A stretch of 64,000 nucleotides of DNA. Origin: JADJPL01 sp041183125. GTDB lineage: Bacteria > Bacteroidota > Bacteroidia > Chitinophagales > Saprospiraceae. Location: contig JBEGMH010000344.1 of the NCBI GenBank assembly GCA_041183125.1, positions 1 to 64,000 on the forward strand, in the 5' to 3' direction. The notes below the pieces were generated by a model. That model did no database searches. It was not told where the DNA came from and was given only the letters and a program-made list of their open reading frames with translations. Both the position numbers and the translations under genes were made by a program. Position 1 is the first letter of the stretch; each line of letters opens with the position of its first letter. Positions 1 through 7,700 of this stretch are shown here, piece by piece.

Positions 1-237
1 CCTTACGCCCATTTCCTCAAAGATGAGGCGGGCCTCGTACAACGAACTGGCCGTTGCGCCGCAGAGGTATTCCCCTACCATGGGAAAAACCCGCCAGAAC
101 GCAAAACCTTTGAGGGCCAGGATAACCTGTGCCCCTGAACGCTTTTGTACGGATTGGATCCGTTCCAGGTTTTTGCGCAACCTCGCCTCATCGAGTACAA
201 AGGCAGGCGGGGGCACTTGGGAGTACGGTATGCTCAT
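1..237 (-). CDS. nspC: carboxynorspermidine/carboxyspermidine decarboxylase, N-terminal part (runs off left edge)
   Basis: This PLP enzyme of the alanine-racemase-fold decarboxylases makes spermidine (or norspermidine) from the carboxy form, the last step of the alternative polyamine route. Reading the minus strand from an ATG at 237 gives 79 residues without a stop. They include the family's N-terminal signature: PPPAFVLDE, then NLERIQSV, then ILALKGFAFWRVFP, whose lysine is the expected PLP Schiff-base residue, then ATASSLYEARLIFEEMG. The start lies 5 nt after the stop of the upstream carboxynorspermidine synthase gene, so the two are almost certainly one operon and translationally linked. 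The C-terminal four-fifths is outside the window. The identification rests on the motifs and the neighbour. Confidence 0.9.
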   Translation of the reverse strand, partial: MSIPYSQVPPPAFVLDEARLRKNLERIQSVQKRSGAQVILALKGFAFWRVFPMVGEYLCGATASSLYEARLIFEEMGVR

Positions 238-242
238 GTGGC

Positions 243-1454
243 CTAATCGTTGAATTCGATATCCCCGTTGATTTCCTCATGCCAGGGCAGGCCTGCCGCA
301 CCGAGTTGTGCGAGGAAAGGATCCGGGTTGAGCTGTTCCACATTAAATACACCGGCACCGCCCCAGTGGCCTTCCAGGAGCATTTTGGCACCCAGCATAG
401 CCGGCACCCCGGTCGTGTAGGAGACCCCCTGTGTGCCCGTTTCCTGAAAAGCGTGCTGGTGCTGGCAGTTGTTCCAGATGAAGTAGGTCTTTTCCTGCCC
501 GTCTTTCAATCCCCGGATACGGCAACCGATAGACGTCTGGCCCGTGTAGTTTTGTCCCAGTTCCCCTGGATCGGGCAGTACCGCTTTCAGAAATTCCAGC
601 GGGACGATATCCACTCCTTTAAAACGCACCGGTTCGATACCTGCCATGCCGATGTTTTGGATCACGCGCAGGTGGGTGAGGTATTCCTCGCTGAACGTCA
701 TCCAGAAGCGGGCGCGTTTCAGGGTTGGGAAATGGCGTACCAGCGACTCCAGTTCCTCGTGGTAGATGAGGTAGGAGCGCTTGGGGCCCACGTCCGGGTA
801 GTTGACCATTTTGGAGATTTCGTGCGGCTCGGTCAGCACCCACTGCCCGTCCTGCCAGTATTTTCCCTTTTGGGTTACTTCGCGGATATTGATTTCCGGG
901 TTGAAATTGGTCGCGAAAGCTTTTCCGTGGCTCCCTGCGTTGGCATCTATGATGTCGAGGCAATGAATTTCATCGAAATGGTGTTTTGCCGCGTAAGCGG
1001 TAAACACGCCGGTTACCCCCGGGTCGAACCCACAGCCCAGGACAGCGGTCAGGCCGGCTTCCTGGAATCGCCCGTGCAGGGCCCATTGCCAGGAGTACTC
1101 AAATTTAGCTTCCTCCTTCGGCTCGTAGTTAGCGGTGTCGAGGTAGTGTACCCCTGTTTGCAGACAGGCCTCCATGATGGTCAAATCCTGGTACGGCAGG
1201 GCTACATGGATTACCAGCACCGGGTTGAAGGAGCGGATCAGTGCCACCAGTTCCGGTACGTTTTCGGCGTCCACGGCTGCTGTTTCAAAGTGGGGATGCC
1301 CGGTATCGCGACGCACATCGGCGGCAATAGCATCGCACTTTGACCGCGTTCGGCTGGCGAGCAGGATATGGGAGAACACCTGTGCATGTTGGGCACACTT
1401 GTAGGCGACGACCCGTCCTACCCCACCGGCCCCGATAATCATAACTTTAGACAT
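243..1454 (-). CDS. carboxynorspermidine synthase (saccharopine dehydrogenase family)
   Basis: This 403-residue enzyme probably condenses aspartate semialdehyde with putrescine (or diaminopropane) and reduces the product with NADPH to carboxyspermidine or carboxynorspermidine. The N-terminus has a Rossmann signature, KVMIIGAGGVGRVVAYKCAQ. The middle carries GCGFDPGVTGVFTAYA and DANAGSHGKAFATNFNPEIN, typical of the Lys1-like carboxynorspermidine synthase branch and not of lysine-forming enzymes. It is the first gene of a minus-strand pair with nspC (5-nt gap). A -35/-10-like pair of the Bacteroidetes type lies about 105 bp upstream, and a copy of the intergenic repeat lies in the leader. An agmatinase-type gene is divergent, so arginine, agmatine, putrescine and spermidine steps cluster here. 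Substrate choice between putrescine and diaminopropane cannot be read from sequence. Confidence 0.88.
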   Translation of the reverse strand: MSKVMIIGAGGVGRVVAYKCAQHAQVFSHILLASRTRSKCDAIAADVRRDTGHPHFETAAVDAENVPELVALIRSFNPVLVIHVALPYQDLTIMEACLQTGVHYLDTANYEPKEEAKFEYSWQWALHGRFQEAGLTAVLGCGFDPGVTGVFTAYAAKHHFDEIHCLDIIDANAGSHGKAFATNFNPEINIREVTQKGKYWQDGQWVLTEPHEISKMVNYPDVGPKRSYLIYHEELESLVRHFPTLKRARFWMTFSEEYLTHLRVIQNIGMAGIEPVRFKGVDIVPLEFLKAVLPDPGELGQNYTGQTSIGCRIRGLKDGQEKTYFIWNNCQHQHAFQETGTQGVSYTTGVPAMLGAKMLLEGHWGGAGVFNVEQLNPDPFLAQLGAAGLPWHEEINGDIEFND

Positions 1455-1471
1455 TGCGCTGAGTTTTTATG

Positions 1472-1545
1472 AGACTAGTTGTGGGTAAACGCCGGGGCAA
1501 AAGGAAGACTTTTTTGCCTCCCGGCGATTTCCTGCGCAACAAGTC
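1472..1545 (-). repeat. intergenic quasi-palindromic repeat, copy 1
   Basis: Ends are AGACTAGTTGTG and GCGCAACAAGTC, which are near-perfect inverted repeats. Inside is a second stem, GCCGGGGCAAAA pairing with TTTTTTGCCTCCCGGC. It lies in the leader between the predicted promoter and the start of the carboxynorspermidine synthase gene. Its asymmetric core reads in the same direction as that gene. Confidence 0.75.
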
Positions 1546-1559
1546 GGTTATTTTCGCCG

Positions 1560-1591
1560 CAAATGTACTATTTTAGAGGATGCAATTCAAT
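1560..1591 (-). promoter_or_regulatory. Bacteroidetes-type promoter for the carboxynorspermidine synthase operon
   Basis: On the minus strand, ATTG (1591-1588) is followed after 20 nt by TACATTTG (1567-1560), an exact TAnnTTTG match at the spacing expected for the primary sigma factor of this phylum. On the plus strand a weaker TATTTTAG at 1569-1576 could serve the divergent agmatinase gene, so the two promoters would lie back to back. Confidence 0.55.
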
Positions 1592-1623
1592 CGGAACCAG
1601 TATACCGAAACAGAAGAAAAAAA

Positions 1624-2679
1624 ATGACGAAAGCAGAAGTTATACAATCATTTGACCCCAACGGGGTTGGGCTGCGGAATGGCCACTTCATCGGCCTGCC
1701 TTTTACAGAAGATACCGCAGAACTGATCCTGCTCTCCATTCCCTGGGACGTCACCGTCTCTTACCGGGCAGGGACTTCCACCGGGCCTGCCAATATCTTG
1801 CAAGCTTCTGTACAATTGGACTTATTCGATCCGGATATGGAAGATGCCTGGAAACTGGGCATTTATTTTCAGCCGCCCGCAGCGGATATAGCTGCCCGAA
1901 ACGACGCCTTGCGCCCGGTTGCGGAGCAGTACATCGAGTTTTTGGAAAATGGTGGTGACCCGGCGCAATCCCCTTTTTTCCAGCGGGTTAGAGAGGAGAT
2001 AAACCATGCTTGCGCAGAACTCAAGGAACGCGTACGCGACACAGCGTTGCAGATGCTGCAAAGTGGGAAGCTCTTAGGGCTGGTGGGGGGCGACCACAGC
2101 ACACCGCTGGGCTTCCTGGAGGCCCTCGCGGAAACCCATCCCTCCTTTGGGGTGCTGCACCTAGATGCCCACATGGACCTAAGAGAGGCCTACGAAGGGT
2201 TCCGGTATTCCCATGCCTCTATTTTTTTCAATGCCTTGCAACTGGAAAGCATCACCCAACTCACCCAGGTAGGTATCCGGGACTTCTGTGCGGAAGAGCT
2301 GGAACAGGCCAAAAGCCAGGGAAGCCGGGTAGCTGTTTTTTTTGACCAGAACCTGCAAGAACACAAGTTCCTCGGCAAAACTTGGCACGAACAATGCCTG
2401 GACATCATCGCTACCCTACCCGAAAAGGTCTATATCAGCTTTGACATGGACGGGTTGGATCCCAGTCTGTGCCCGCATACCGGTACGCCTGTTCCAGGCG
2501 GTCTGCAGTTAGGGGAGGCGCTCTACCTGATCAAACAACTTGCCTTGAGCGGGCGAAAAATCATAGGTTTCGACCTCAATGAAACGGCGGGTCTGGGGCA
2601 TGAGTGGGATGGAAATGTCGGCGCGCGCATCCTCTATAAGCTCTGTAACTGGATGGGAAGGACCCAGGGCAGGATATAG
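1624..2679 (+). CDS. agmatinase-type ureohydrolase (arginase/formimidoylglutamase superfamily)
   Basis: This 351-residue metallohydrolase most likely converts agmatine to putrescine and urea. All manganese-site motifs are present: GGDHS (H158), DAHMD (D181, H183, D185) and SFDMDGLDP (D274, D276). The ATG at 1624 follows an A-rich stretch with AGAAG and gives a normal-length protein. The gene is divergent from the carboxynorspermidine synthase/decarboxylase pair. That context favours agmatinase over arginase or formimidoylglutamase, because its product would feed the neighbouring enzymes. The exact substrate is an inference from context, since the motifs are shared across the superfamily. There is no signal peptide, so it is cytoplasmic. 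Confidence 0.82.
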   Translation: MTKAEVIQSFDPNGVGLRNGHFIGLPFTEDTAELILLSIPWDVTVSYRAGTSTGPANILQASVQLDLFDPDMEDAWKLGIYFQPPAADIAARNDALRPVAEQYIEFLENGGDPAQSPFFQRVREEINHACAELKERVRDTALQMLQSGKLLGLVGGDHSTPLGFLEALAETHPSFGVLHLDAHMDLREAYEGFRYSHASIFFNALQLESITQLTQVGIRDFCAEELEQAKSQGSRVAVFFDQNLQEHKFLGKTWHEQCLDIIATLPEKVYISFDMDGLDPSLCPHTGTPVPGGLQLGEALYLIKQLALSGRKIIGFDLNETAGLGHEWDGNVGARILYKLCNWMGRTQGRI

Positions 2680-2703
2680 TGCCTACCGATGGGCCTACTT
2701 CTG

Positions 2704-4035
2704 TTATCCGGCCCCACTGAGCAGGCCTGATCCATAGATACAGGCGATGAGTGCCAGCGCATATCCCGCCAGCCAGGCAAAAGGGACAAACTGCCCGGGA
2801 TTGACCCCGTGGGCGAAATACAAGCGCCACACCTGGGCTGCTTTCTCAAAACTATACGCCCCTACATTTGCCCATACTAAGCCAGACAATCCCCAACGGG
2901 GCACCAACAGCAGCCCCAACATACCCAGGAGCAGCAGTTCACCCACTGAAATAAGCAATACCCAGCGATTGTCGTTCAGGGCGATCAGCAGTGCTTTTGA
3001 AAAAAACGCCCGGCTCAAAAGCACCAGGGAGAAGAGATTGAACAGAAGGGCGCTCTCCGAAAAATCGGGGTTAAAAACCATGGGAAACCACCACCCGCTG
3101 CTCAGCACCAGCACACAGCTAAGCGGAAAAACCAGGTGGAGGAACTGCTCTGTCCGCTTTCGCACATACGCCAGGCCACCGATAAAATCTTTGGTGAGAA
3201 CGGGAATGAAGGCTGCGTTCAACGCCTCGCACAAAGCAACCGTCAGCGGTATTTCGCGGGTGCCGTACCGGAAAAGGGCAAACCACCCCGGATCGCCGGC
3301 GAAGGCATGGCCTAGTATCCAGGCATTGACAGAAGGCATCAAGCCCCCCACGAACGTGTACAGCACCAAAGGGAGCGACAGCAGCAGCCAGGTGCGCATA
3401 TCCGTCCATTCCACGGGGTTGCCCCGTCGGCTGCCCCAAAGGAGCCACCACAAATACCCCTGTTTGGCTATCCCTAAAAAGGTCAGCCCGCTGAAGATTC
3501 CAGGTATGCCCTGTCCCATGGACAGCGGGACCCAAATCGCCATAAGGGAGCCCAGCAACACGAACAGTCCATACCAAACCAAGGCCCGTGCTTTTTCCCG
3601 GAGCAGGAGCACGTATTCCACTAAAAACGCAGAAGTATTCAACACCATGGATACCAGGAACATTCCCGTCCAGGGCAAATCCGGACGACCGATGAGGATA
3701 TCCAGCAAAGAAGCCTTTCCGATGCCTAGCAGCAGGGCTGCCAGCAGGGAGAGGCCCAGCAAGCAGAGCCAGGCTCCTCTCAACGAGGCCAACTGCTTTT
3801 CTGCCGGTGCTTTGGAGGCCCAGGAAAGCAGGCCTTGTACCAGGCCCGTCAGCCAAAAGAACGTCAGGGCGTACTGGATGTACAGGTATTGTTCGTACAC
3901 GCCGATGCCTTCGAGGGGCAGCGCGCTTTTCGTCACCAGCACTGCGCCCAACAAAGCTGCGCCCTGGCGCATCACCTGAAAAAGCTGGAACGCCCGCACG
4001 ACTGGTCGCTCGCCCCATGACAGGCCCGGGCGCAT
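2704..4035 (-). CDS. MOP-superfamily flippase (Wzx-like polysaccharide/lipid exporter)
   Basis: This 443-residue, strongly hydrophobic protein has about 12 predicted membrane segments over its whole length and fits the Wzx/MATE (MOP) family, which flips undecaprenyl-linked sugars across the inner membrane. The N-terminus (LFQVMRQGAALLGAVLVTKS) resembles the first helix of oligosaccharide flippases, and paired charged loops separate hydrophobic helices throughout. Its ATG follows the TAA of the upstream saccharopine-reductase-like gene directly (TAAATG), so translation is probably coupled. No glycosyltransferases are nearby, so the cargo is unknown. It converges on the agmatinase gene with a 24-bp gap and no obvious terminator. 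The family call is good; the transport role is inferred. Confidence 0.72.
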   Translation of the reverse strand: MRPGLSWGERPVVRAFQLFQVMRQGAALLGAVLVTKSALPLEGIGVYEQYLYIQYALTFFWLTGLVQGLLSWASKAPAEKQLASLRGAWLCLLGLSLLAALLLGIGKASLLDILIGRPDLPWTGMFLVSMVLNTSAFLVEYVLLLREKARALVWYGLFVLLGSLMAIWVPLSMGQGIPGIFSGLTFLGIAKQGYLWWLLWGSRRGNPVEWTDMRTWLLLSLPLVLYTFVGGLMPSVNAWILGHAFAGDPGWFALFRYGTREIPLTVALCEALNAAFIPVLTKDFIGGLAYVRKRTEQFLHLVFPLSCVLVLSSGWWFPMVFNPDFSESALLFNLFSLVLLSRAFFSKALLIALNDNRWVLLISVGELLLLGMLGLLLVPRWGLSGLVWANVGAYSFEKAAQVWRLYFAHGVNPGQFVPFAWLAGYALALIACIYGSGLLSGAG

Positions 4036-5370
4036 TTACAGCGGGAACACCTCTTCGTGGAAAACAATCCCGTACTCTTCCAATTCTTTGAGTACCGGGT
4101 CATAGACTTCTTTCATCACCGGGATCTGTACCCCGCGCGCTTGTATGTTCCCTTCCATGACCATGCGCACGAAAATCCCCATGGGCAGGCCTACCGTCTG
4201 GGCCATCGCGGTATCGGAAGCATGGTTCCCCTTCAGCTGCATCGTGGATTTAAACCCGTACGATTTGCCATCTAACTCGTATTCCAACTCGTGGTACATC
4301 AGGATCATATCGCGGTCATTGGGGTTCAGTACCCATTTTTCCCGGATGACGTGTTCCAGGATCAGGGCCGGGGTCGCATTGGGCAGGCGGATTTTCTTTT
4401 TCCGGAAGAGCCCCAGCCATTCGAGGTTGCGCATCACTTCTGAGTCTGGGGCCTGGCCCAGCATCTGGGCGACGCGTTCTTTGAGGGAGCCGCCCTGGTA
4501 TTTCCCCACATAAGCGTCTAACAGTTCGTAGAAACTGATTTCCCCGGAATGCAGGATAGGAAACCCAGCGTCGGTGAGTCCAATTTGTATTAAAGCGTCC
4601 CAGGACTCGCAAAAGCCCTTATGCCGTATCGTCCCGCGCAGGATATTCGGAATATCGGCTATGCCGTAGCGCTCCCGGTATAAGAGCGAGTCTCGGTTTG
4701 CGTACGCTTCATATTGCCCTGCGCCGGGTATTTCCAGTTTTCGGTGTTCTTTGAAAAGGCGATGGTAAGGGATGTAGCGCAATTTCCCGTCTTCGAGGAA
4801 CTGAGCGGTGCCCTGGCCGGCCAGCACGACGTTTCTGGGGTTCCAGGTCACTTTGTAGTGCCAGGGGTTATCGTCGCTTTCCGGGGCTACCAATCCTCCT
4901 GTGTAAGAGTGGAAAGAGCGGATGGCCCCCCCTTGGCCTTTGATCGCATCAATAGCGCGCATAGCCGACATGTGGTCAATCCCCGGATCGAGCCCCATTT
5001 CCCCCATAAAAATCAGGCCCCGTTCCCGCGCTTCATCGGCTAACGCAAACATTTCCTGGGAGACGTAAGAAGCGGTGATGAGGTGCTTTTTCAGCTTGAT
5101 ACAATCGTAGGCCACTTCGAGGTGGAGGTGTGCGGGCATTAGGGAAACGACTACGTCGGCCCGGGCGATCAACTCCCGTCGGTCGTTGGTCTTGAGCACG
5201 TCCAACCATACGGCGCGCCCGTTGGGGTGGCCTGCCACTTTGGCCTCTGCTTTCTGTAGGTCGCTATCGGCGACGATGACGACCCATCCTTTTTCCGCTG
5301 CCTTTCGGAGCACATAGTCTATGAGCGCACCGGAGGATAAACCGGCACCGATAATCAGCACACTGTTCAT
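4036..5370 (-). CDS. saccharopine reductase/dehydrogenase (Lys9-like)
   Basis: This 444-residue oxidoreductase has the two-domain layout of saccharopine reductase. An N-terminal Rossmann domain (SVLIIGAGLSSGALIDYVL, then VVVIVAD-type strands and VVVSLMPAHLHLEVAYDCI) is followed by a substrate domain with MGEMGLDPGIDHMSAMRAID and FHSYTGGLVAPESDDNPWHY, a close match to the fungal Lys9 and plant LKR/SDH dehydrogenase half. The length equals that of the single-function enzymes. The likely role is lysine breakdown through saccharopine, but no lysine-ketoglutarate reductase is visible in the window. It is the second saccharopine-dehydrogenase-fold enzyme here, the other being carboxynorspermidine synthase. 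The downstream flippase begins at the base after its stop codon. A clear promoter was not found in the 174-bp gap to cdd. Confidence 0.8.
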   Translation of the reverse strand: MNSVLIIGAGLSSGALIDYVLRKAAEKGWVVIVADSDLQKAEAKVAGHPNGRAVWLDVLKTNDRRELIARADVVVSLMPAHLHLEVAYDCIKLKKHLITASYVSQEMFALADEARERGLIFMGEMGLDPGIDHMSAMRAIDAIKGQGGAIRSFHSYTGGLVAPESDDNPWHYKVTWNPRNVVLAGQGTAQFLEDGKLRYIPYHRLFKEHRKLEIPGAGQYEAYANRDSLLYRERYGIADIPNILRGTIRHKGFCESWDALIQIGLTDAGFPILHSGEISFYELLDAYVGKYQGGSLKERVAQMLGQAPDSEVMRNLEWLGLFRKKKIRLPNATPALILEHVIREKWVLNPNDRDMILMYHELEYELDGKSYGFKSTMQLKGNHASDTAMAQTVGLPMGIFVRMVMEGNIQARGVQIPVMKEVYDPVLKELEEYGIVFHEEVFPL

Positions 5371-5511
5371 AGTTTATTTCTTTGTTGCGTTAGACGAATA
5401 CAAAAACTTTTGGAAGCGTCCTACTTTGCCTTTCGTTTGGTATATTAAGGAATAAAACCACTAAAAAAACCGCGGAGCGCTTTTTCATGCACAACATACG
5501 GCCAGGCACCG

Positions 5512-5519
5512 TATATTTA
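5512..5519 (+). promoter_or_regulatory. possible -7 box for cdd
   Basis: TATATTTA is one base from TAnnTTTG and lies 25 bp before the cdd ATG. No convincing -33 TTTG is at the usual spacing, so this is weak. Confidence 0.3.
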
Positions 5520-5544
5520 TGACGACAAACCAACGTATACCTGC

Positions 5545-6030
5545 ATGTCAAAAAAGAACCTGGTCATAAGCTACGCGTTGTACTCCCGGCTGGAAGAATT
5601 GCCTCCCAAAGATAGGGAATTGGCCGAACGCGCCCAAGCATCCCAAGCACTATCTTATGCCCCGTATTCTCATTTTCGGGTCGGAGCGGCGATCCGTTTA
5701 CAAGATGGCCGTCTAATAGGCAATGCAAATCAAGAGAATGCTGCGTACAGCATGTGCCTTTGTGCAGAACGGACGGCGATTGCCACGGCTGCGTCCATCG
5801 CTCCCGGGGCATGTATCTCGGCCATTGCCGTCACGGCCAGTGCGGAGCGAAAGCTGGTGAGCCCCTGCGGTGCCTGCCGGCAGGTATTGAACGAAACAGA
5901 AATTGCACAGGGATCGGCCATACAGATCATCCTACAGGGCGACGAGGGGAGCTGGCTGGTATTTGATTCGGCCAAAGACATTTTGCCTTTTCCCTTTAGC
6001 CCGGAGAATTTGAGCGGTACCACGGGGTAG
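5545..6030 (+). CDS. cdd: cytidine deaminase
   Basis: This 161-residue cytosolic zinc enzyme deaminates cytidine and deoxycytidine to uridine forms in pyrimidine salvage. The substrate loop NANQENAAYS (60-69), the catalytic CAE (C73-A74-E75) and the PCGACRQVL zinc motif (C108, C111) are all present in the expected order. The short homotetrameric type is about 130 residues, and this one carries about 25 extra N-terminal residues, so a later start is conceivable but no better ATG is seen. It is monocistronic: the flanking genes run on the minus strand. The stop is 32 bp from the kdsB stop. Confidence 0.93.
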   Translation: MSKKNLVISYALYSRLEELPPKDRELAERAQASQALSYAPYSHFRVGAAIRLQDGRLIGNANQENAAYSMCLCAERTAIATAASIAPGACISAIAVTASAERKLVSPCGACRQVLNETEIAQGSAIQIILQGDEGSWLVFDSAKDILPFPFSPENLSGTTG

Positions 6031-6062
6031 ACTCCTTTGTGAGAACGGTCGGTACCAGCAGC

Positions 6063-6806
6063 CTAGCCCTTCAAAACCCGCTCCAGGTCTTCGGGCGTGT
6101 CAATGCCTTGTGTTTCCAGATCGGTAAATTCCACCTGGATGGTATACCCGTTTTCCAGCCAGCGCAGTTGTTCCAGGGACTCCAGGCTTTCCAGGGTAGA
6201 AACTGACAGGCGGGAAATTTCCTTCAAAACAGGTTGGGTATAGCCGTACAGGCCTATGTGTTTGTAAAAAAAACCTTTTTCGATCCCCGTTTCCAGCGAT
6301 TGCCCTCGCAGGAAAGGTATGGGATAGCGGCTAAAATAGAGTGCTTGGCGCCGGGTGCCGAAAACGACTTTCACCACATTGGGGTTTTCCAGTTCCTCCT
6401 TTGCTGTAATCTGCTTGGCCAGGGTGGAGATGCCCGCCTCGCCTGTGAGCAAAGGATGCGCTACCCGGTCAATCTGTTCGGGGTCCAGAAAAGGTTCATC
6501 GCCCTGGATATTCACTACGGCGCGGTATTCGGGGTACTTGGCGGCTACTTCGGCACAGCGGTCCGTACCACTGGCGTGGTTCCCGTCGGTGAGCAGTACG
6601 TTCCCTCCAAAAGAGCGCACGTGTTCGGCAATGCGGTCGTCGTCGGTAGCGACGATTACCGTTCCGAGCGCATGGGCTTGAAGGGCCTGTTCATAGACCC
6701 GCCGGACCATGGATTTGCCTGCAATATCCGCTAACGGCTTCCCTGGAAATCGGGTAGAAGCATAGCGCGCCGGAATTATTCCCAGGGCTTTGTTTGGTTG
6801 CTGCAT
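6063..6806 (-). CDS. kdsB: 3-deoxy-manno-octulosonate cytidylyltransferase (CMP-KDO synthetase)
   Basis: It activates KDO with CTP for lipid A inner-core synthesis, in the cytoplasm. The nucleotide-binding start IIPARYASTRFPGKPLADI is classic, as are TDGNHASGTDR and VVNIQGDEPFLDPEQI. From the ATG at 6806 the protein has 247 residues, the normal length. Upstream in-frame ATGs at 6827 and 6848 add residues of no recognisable kind and run against the divergent LysM gene. With the chosen starts only 42 bp separate the two divergent coding regions. This marks the organism as an LPS (KDO) maker. Confidence 0.93.
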   Translation of the reverse strand: MQQPNKALGIIPARYASTRFPGKPLADIAGKSMVRRVYEQALQAHALGTVIVATDDDRIAEHVRSFGGNVLLTDGNHASGTDRCAEVAAKYPEYRAVVNIQGDEPFLDPEQIDRVAHPLLTGEAGISTLAKQITAKEELENPNVVKVVFGTRRQALYFSRYPIPFLRGQSLETGIEKGFFYKHIGLYGYTQPVLKEISRLSVSTLESLESLEQLRWLENGYTIQVEFTDLETQGIDTPEDLERVLKG

Positions 6807-6848
6807 TTTGCTTGTTTTTCTTTGCATAAAAAACAGACCTGTAAGCAC

Positions 6849-7691
6849 ATGCGGAACATCGTCGCGCTCATCCTGACCCTTTACAGCCCCTGCTTGAACG
6901 CTTATGGAACCAGCCCGGGATTTCTATCCGCCAGTGATACCGTAGCCCTGGCGGTCGAAAACGGTGAAAAAATCTACCGACACACCGTCCGGCAGGGACA
7001 AACCTTGTATGCCATCTCGCGATTCTACGGGATGCACTATCAGGAGCTTCAGTACTGGAACCCCGGGCTTGGGGAAAACCTGACCGTTGGACAGTCCATC
7101 CGCATCCCCATACCCAACCGGGCCATCCTGCGCTACTTGAAGGGCGGGGTCTCACGAACGCAATATGCCCCGGTCACGTATTTGGTCAAAAAGGGCGATA
7201 CCGCGTTCCGCATCGGGCAATATTTCAAAATGCCGGTTGACACCGTCCTTTCACGCGGCAAGATACGCAATAATATTCTTACACCAGGAGCCCAAATCCA
7301 TATTGGATGGATCAGTATATTAGGGATTTCCGAATCGGACCGCATCGTTCCCGCCCACCCCATGCTCAAAAAGAATTTGCCCCTGCGGCAGCGCTTTGAA
7401 AACAACATTGCCGGTAAAAAAGTGGTTAAAGACCAGGGGCCTGCCTTTTGGAACAAAGAAGCGGCAGATCAGGGAAACGCCTTTTATGCCCGATTCAACG
7501 GTGCGGCACAAAGGTCTGTACTGGAAATTGAAAACCCCATGAACCAAGGTAAAATATATGTGGAAGTACTGGGCCCTATCCCCCCCACTGTGTACGATAA
7601 AAACGTCAAAGTGGTCCTTTCCCCGGCGGCAGCGCGTATGTTGGGTGCCAGAGATGCCCAGTTTTTTGTAAAAATTCGTTACTCCAAGTAA
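6849..7691 (+). CDS. exported LysM-domain protein
   Basis: This 280-residue protein starts with a signal peptide (MRNIVALILTLYSPCLNAYG). Two LysM modules follow, at about 44-88 (YRHTVRQGQTLYAISRFYGM, ending IRIPIPN) and 110-153 (TYLVKKGDTAFRIGQYFKM). They are expected to bind peptidoglycan glycan chains. Residues 230-280 (RSVLEIENPMNQGKIYVEVL and after) look like a small beta domain of the double-psi barrel/RlpA kind often seen after LysM in Bacteroidetes proteins. The longer frame from 6798 is rejected because the signal peptide begins at 6849. The cysteine synthase gene begins 9 nt downstream, so they are probably cotranscribed. The role is envelope-related, but no enzyme activity can be assigned. 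Confidence 0.8.
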   Translation: MRNIVALILTLYSPCLNAYGTSPGFLSASDTVALAVENGEKIYRHTVRQGQTLYAISRFYGMHYQELQYWNPGLGENLTVGQSIRIPIPNRAILRYLKGGVSRTQYAPVTYLVKKGDTAFRIGQYFKMPVDTVLSRGKIRNNILTPGAQIHIGWISILGISESDRIVPAHPMLKKNLPLRQRFENNIAGKKVVKDQGPAFWNKEAADQGNAFYARFNGAAQRSVLEIENPMNQGKIYVEVLGPIPPTVYDKNVKVVLSPAAARMLGARDAQFFVKIRYSK

Positions 7692-7700
7692 ATACCGAGC

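Noticed and set aside
129..1343. 404-codon plus-strand frame over the carboxynorspermidine synthase gene
   Set aside because: The minus strand encodes a clear enzyme with a promoter and partner, and this frame is its mirror.
2747..3979. 410-codon plus-strand frame over the flippase gene
   Set aside because: Ser/Thr/Pro-rich mirror of a hydrophobic membrane protein.
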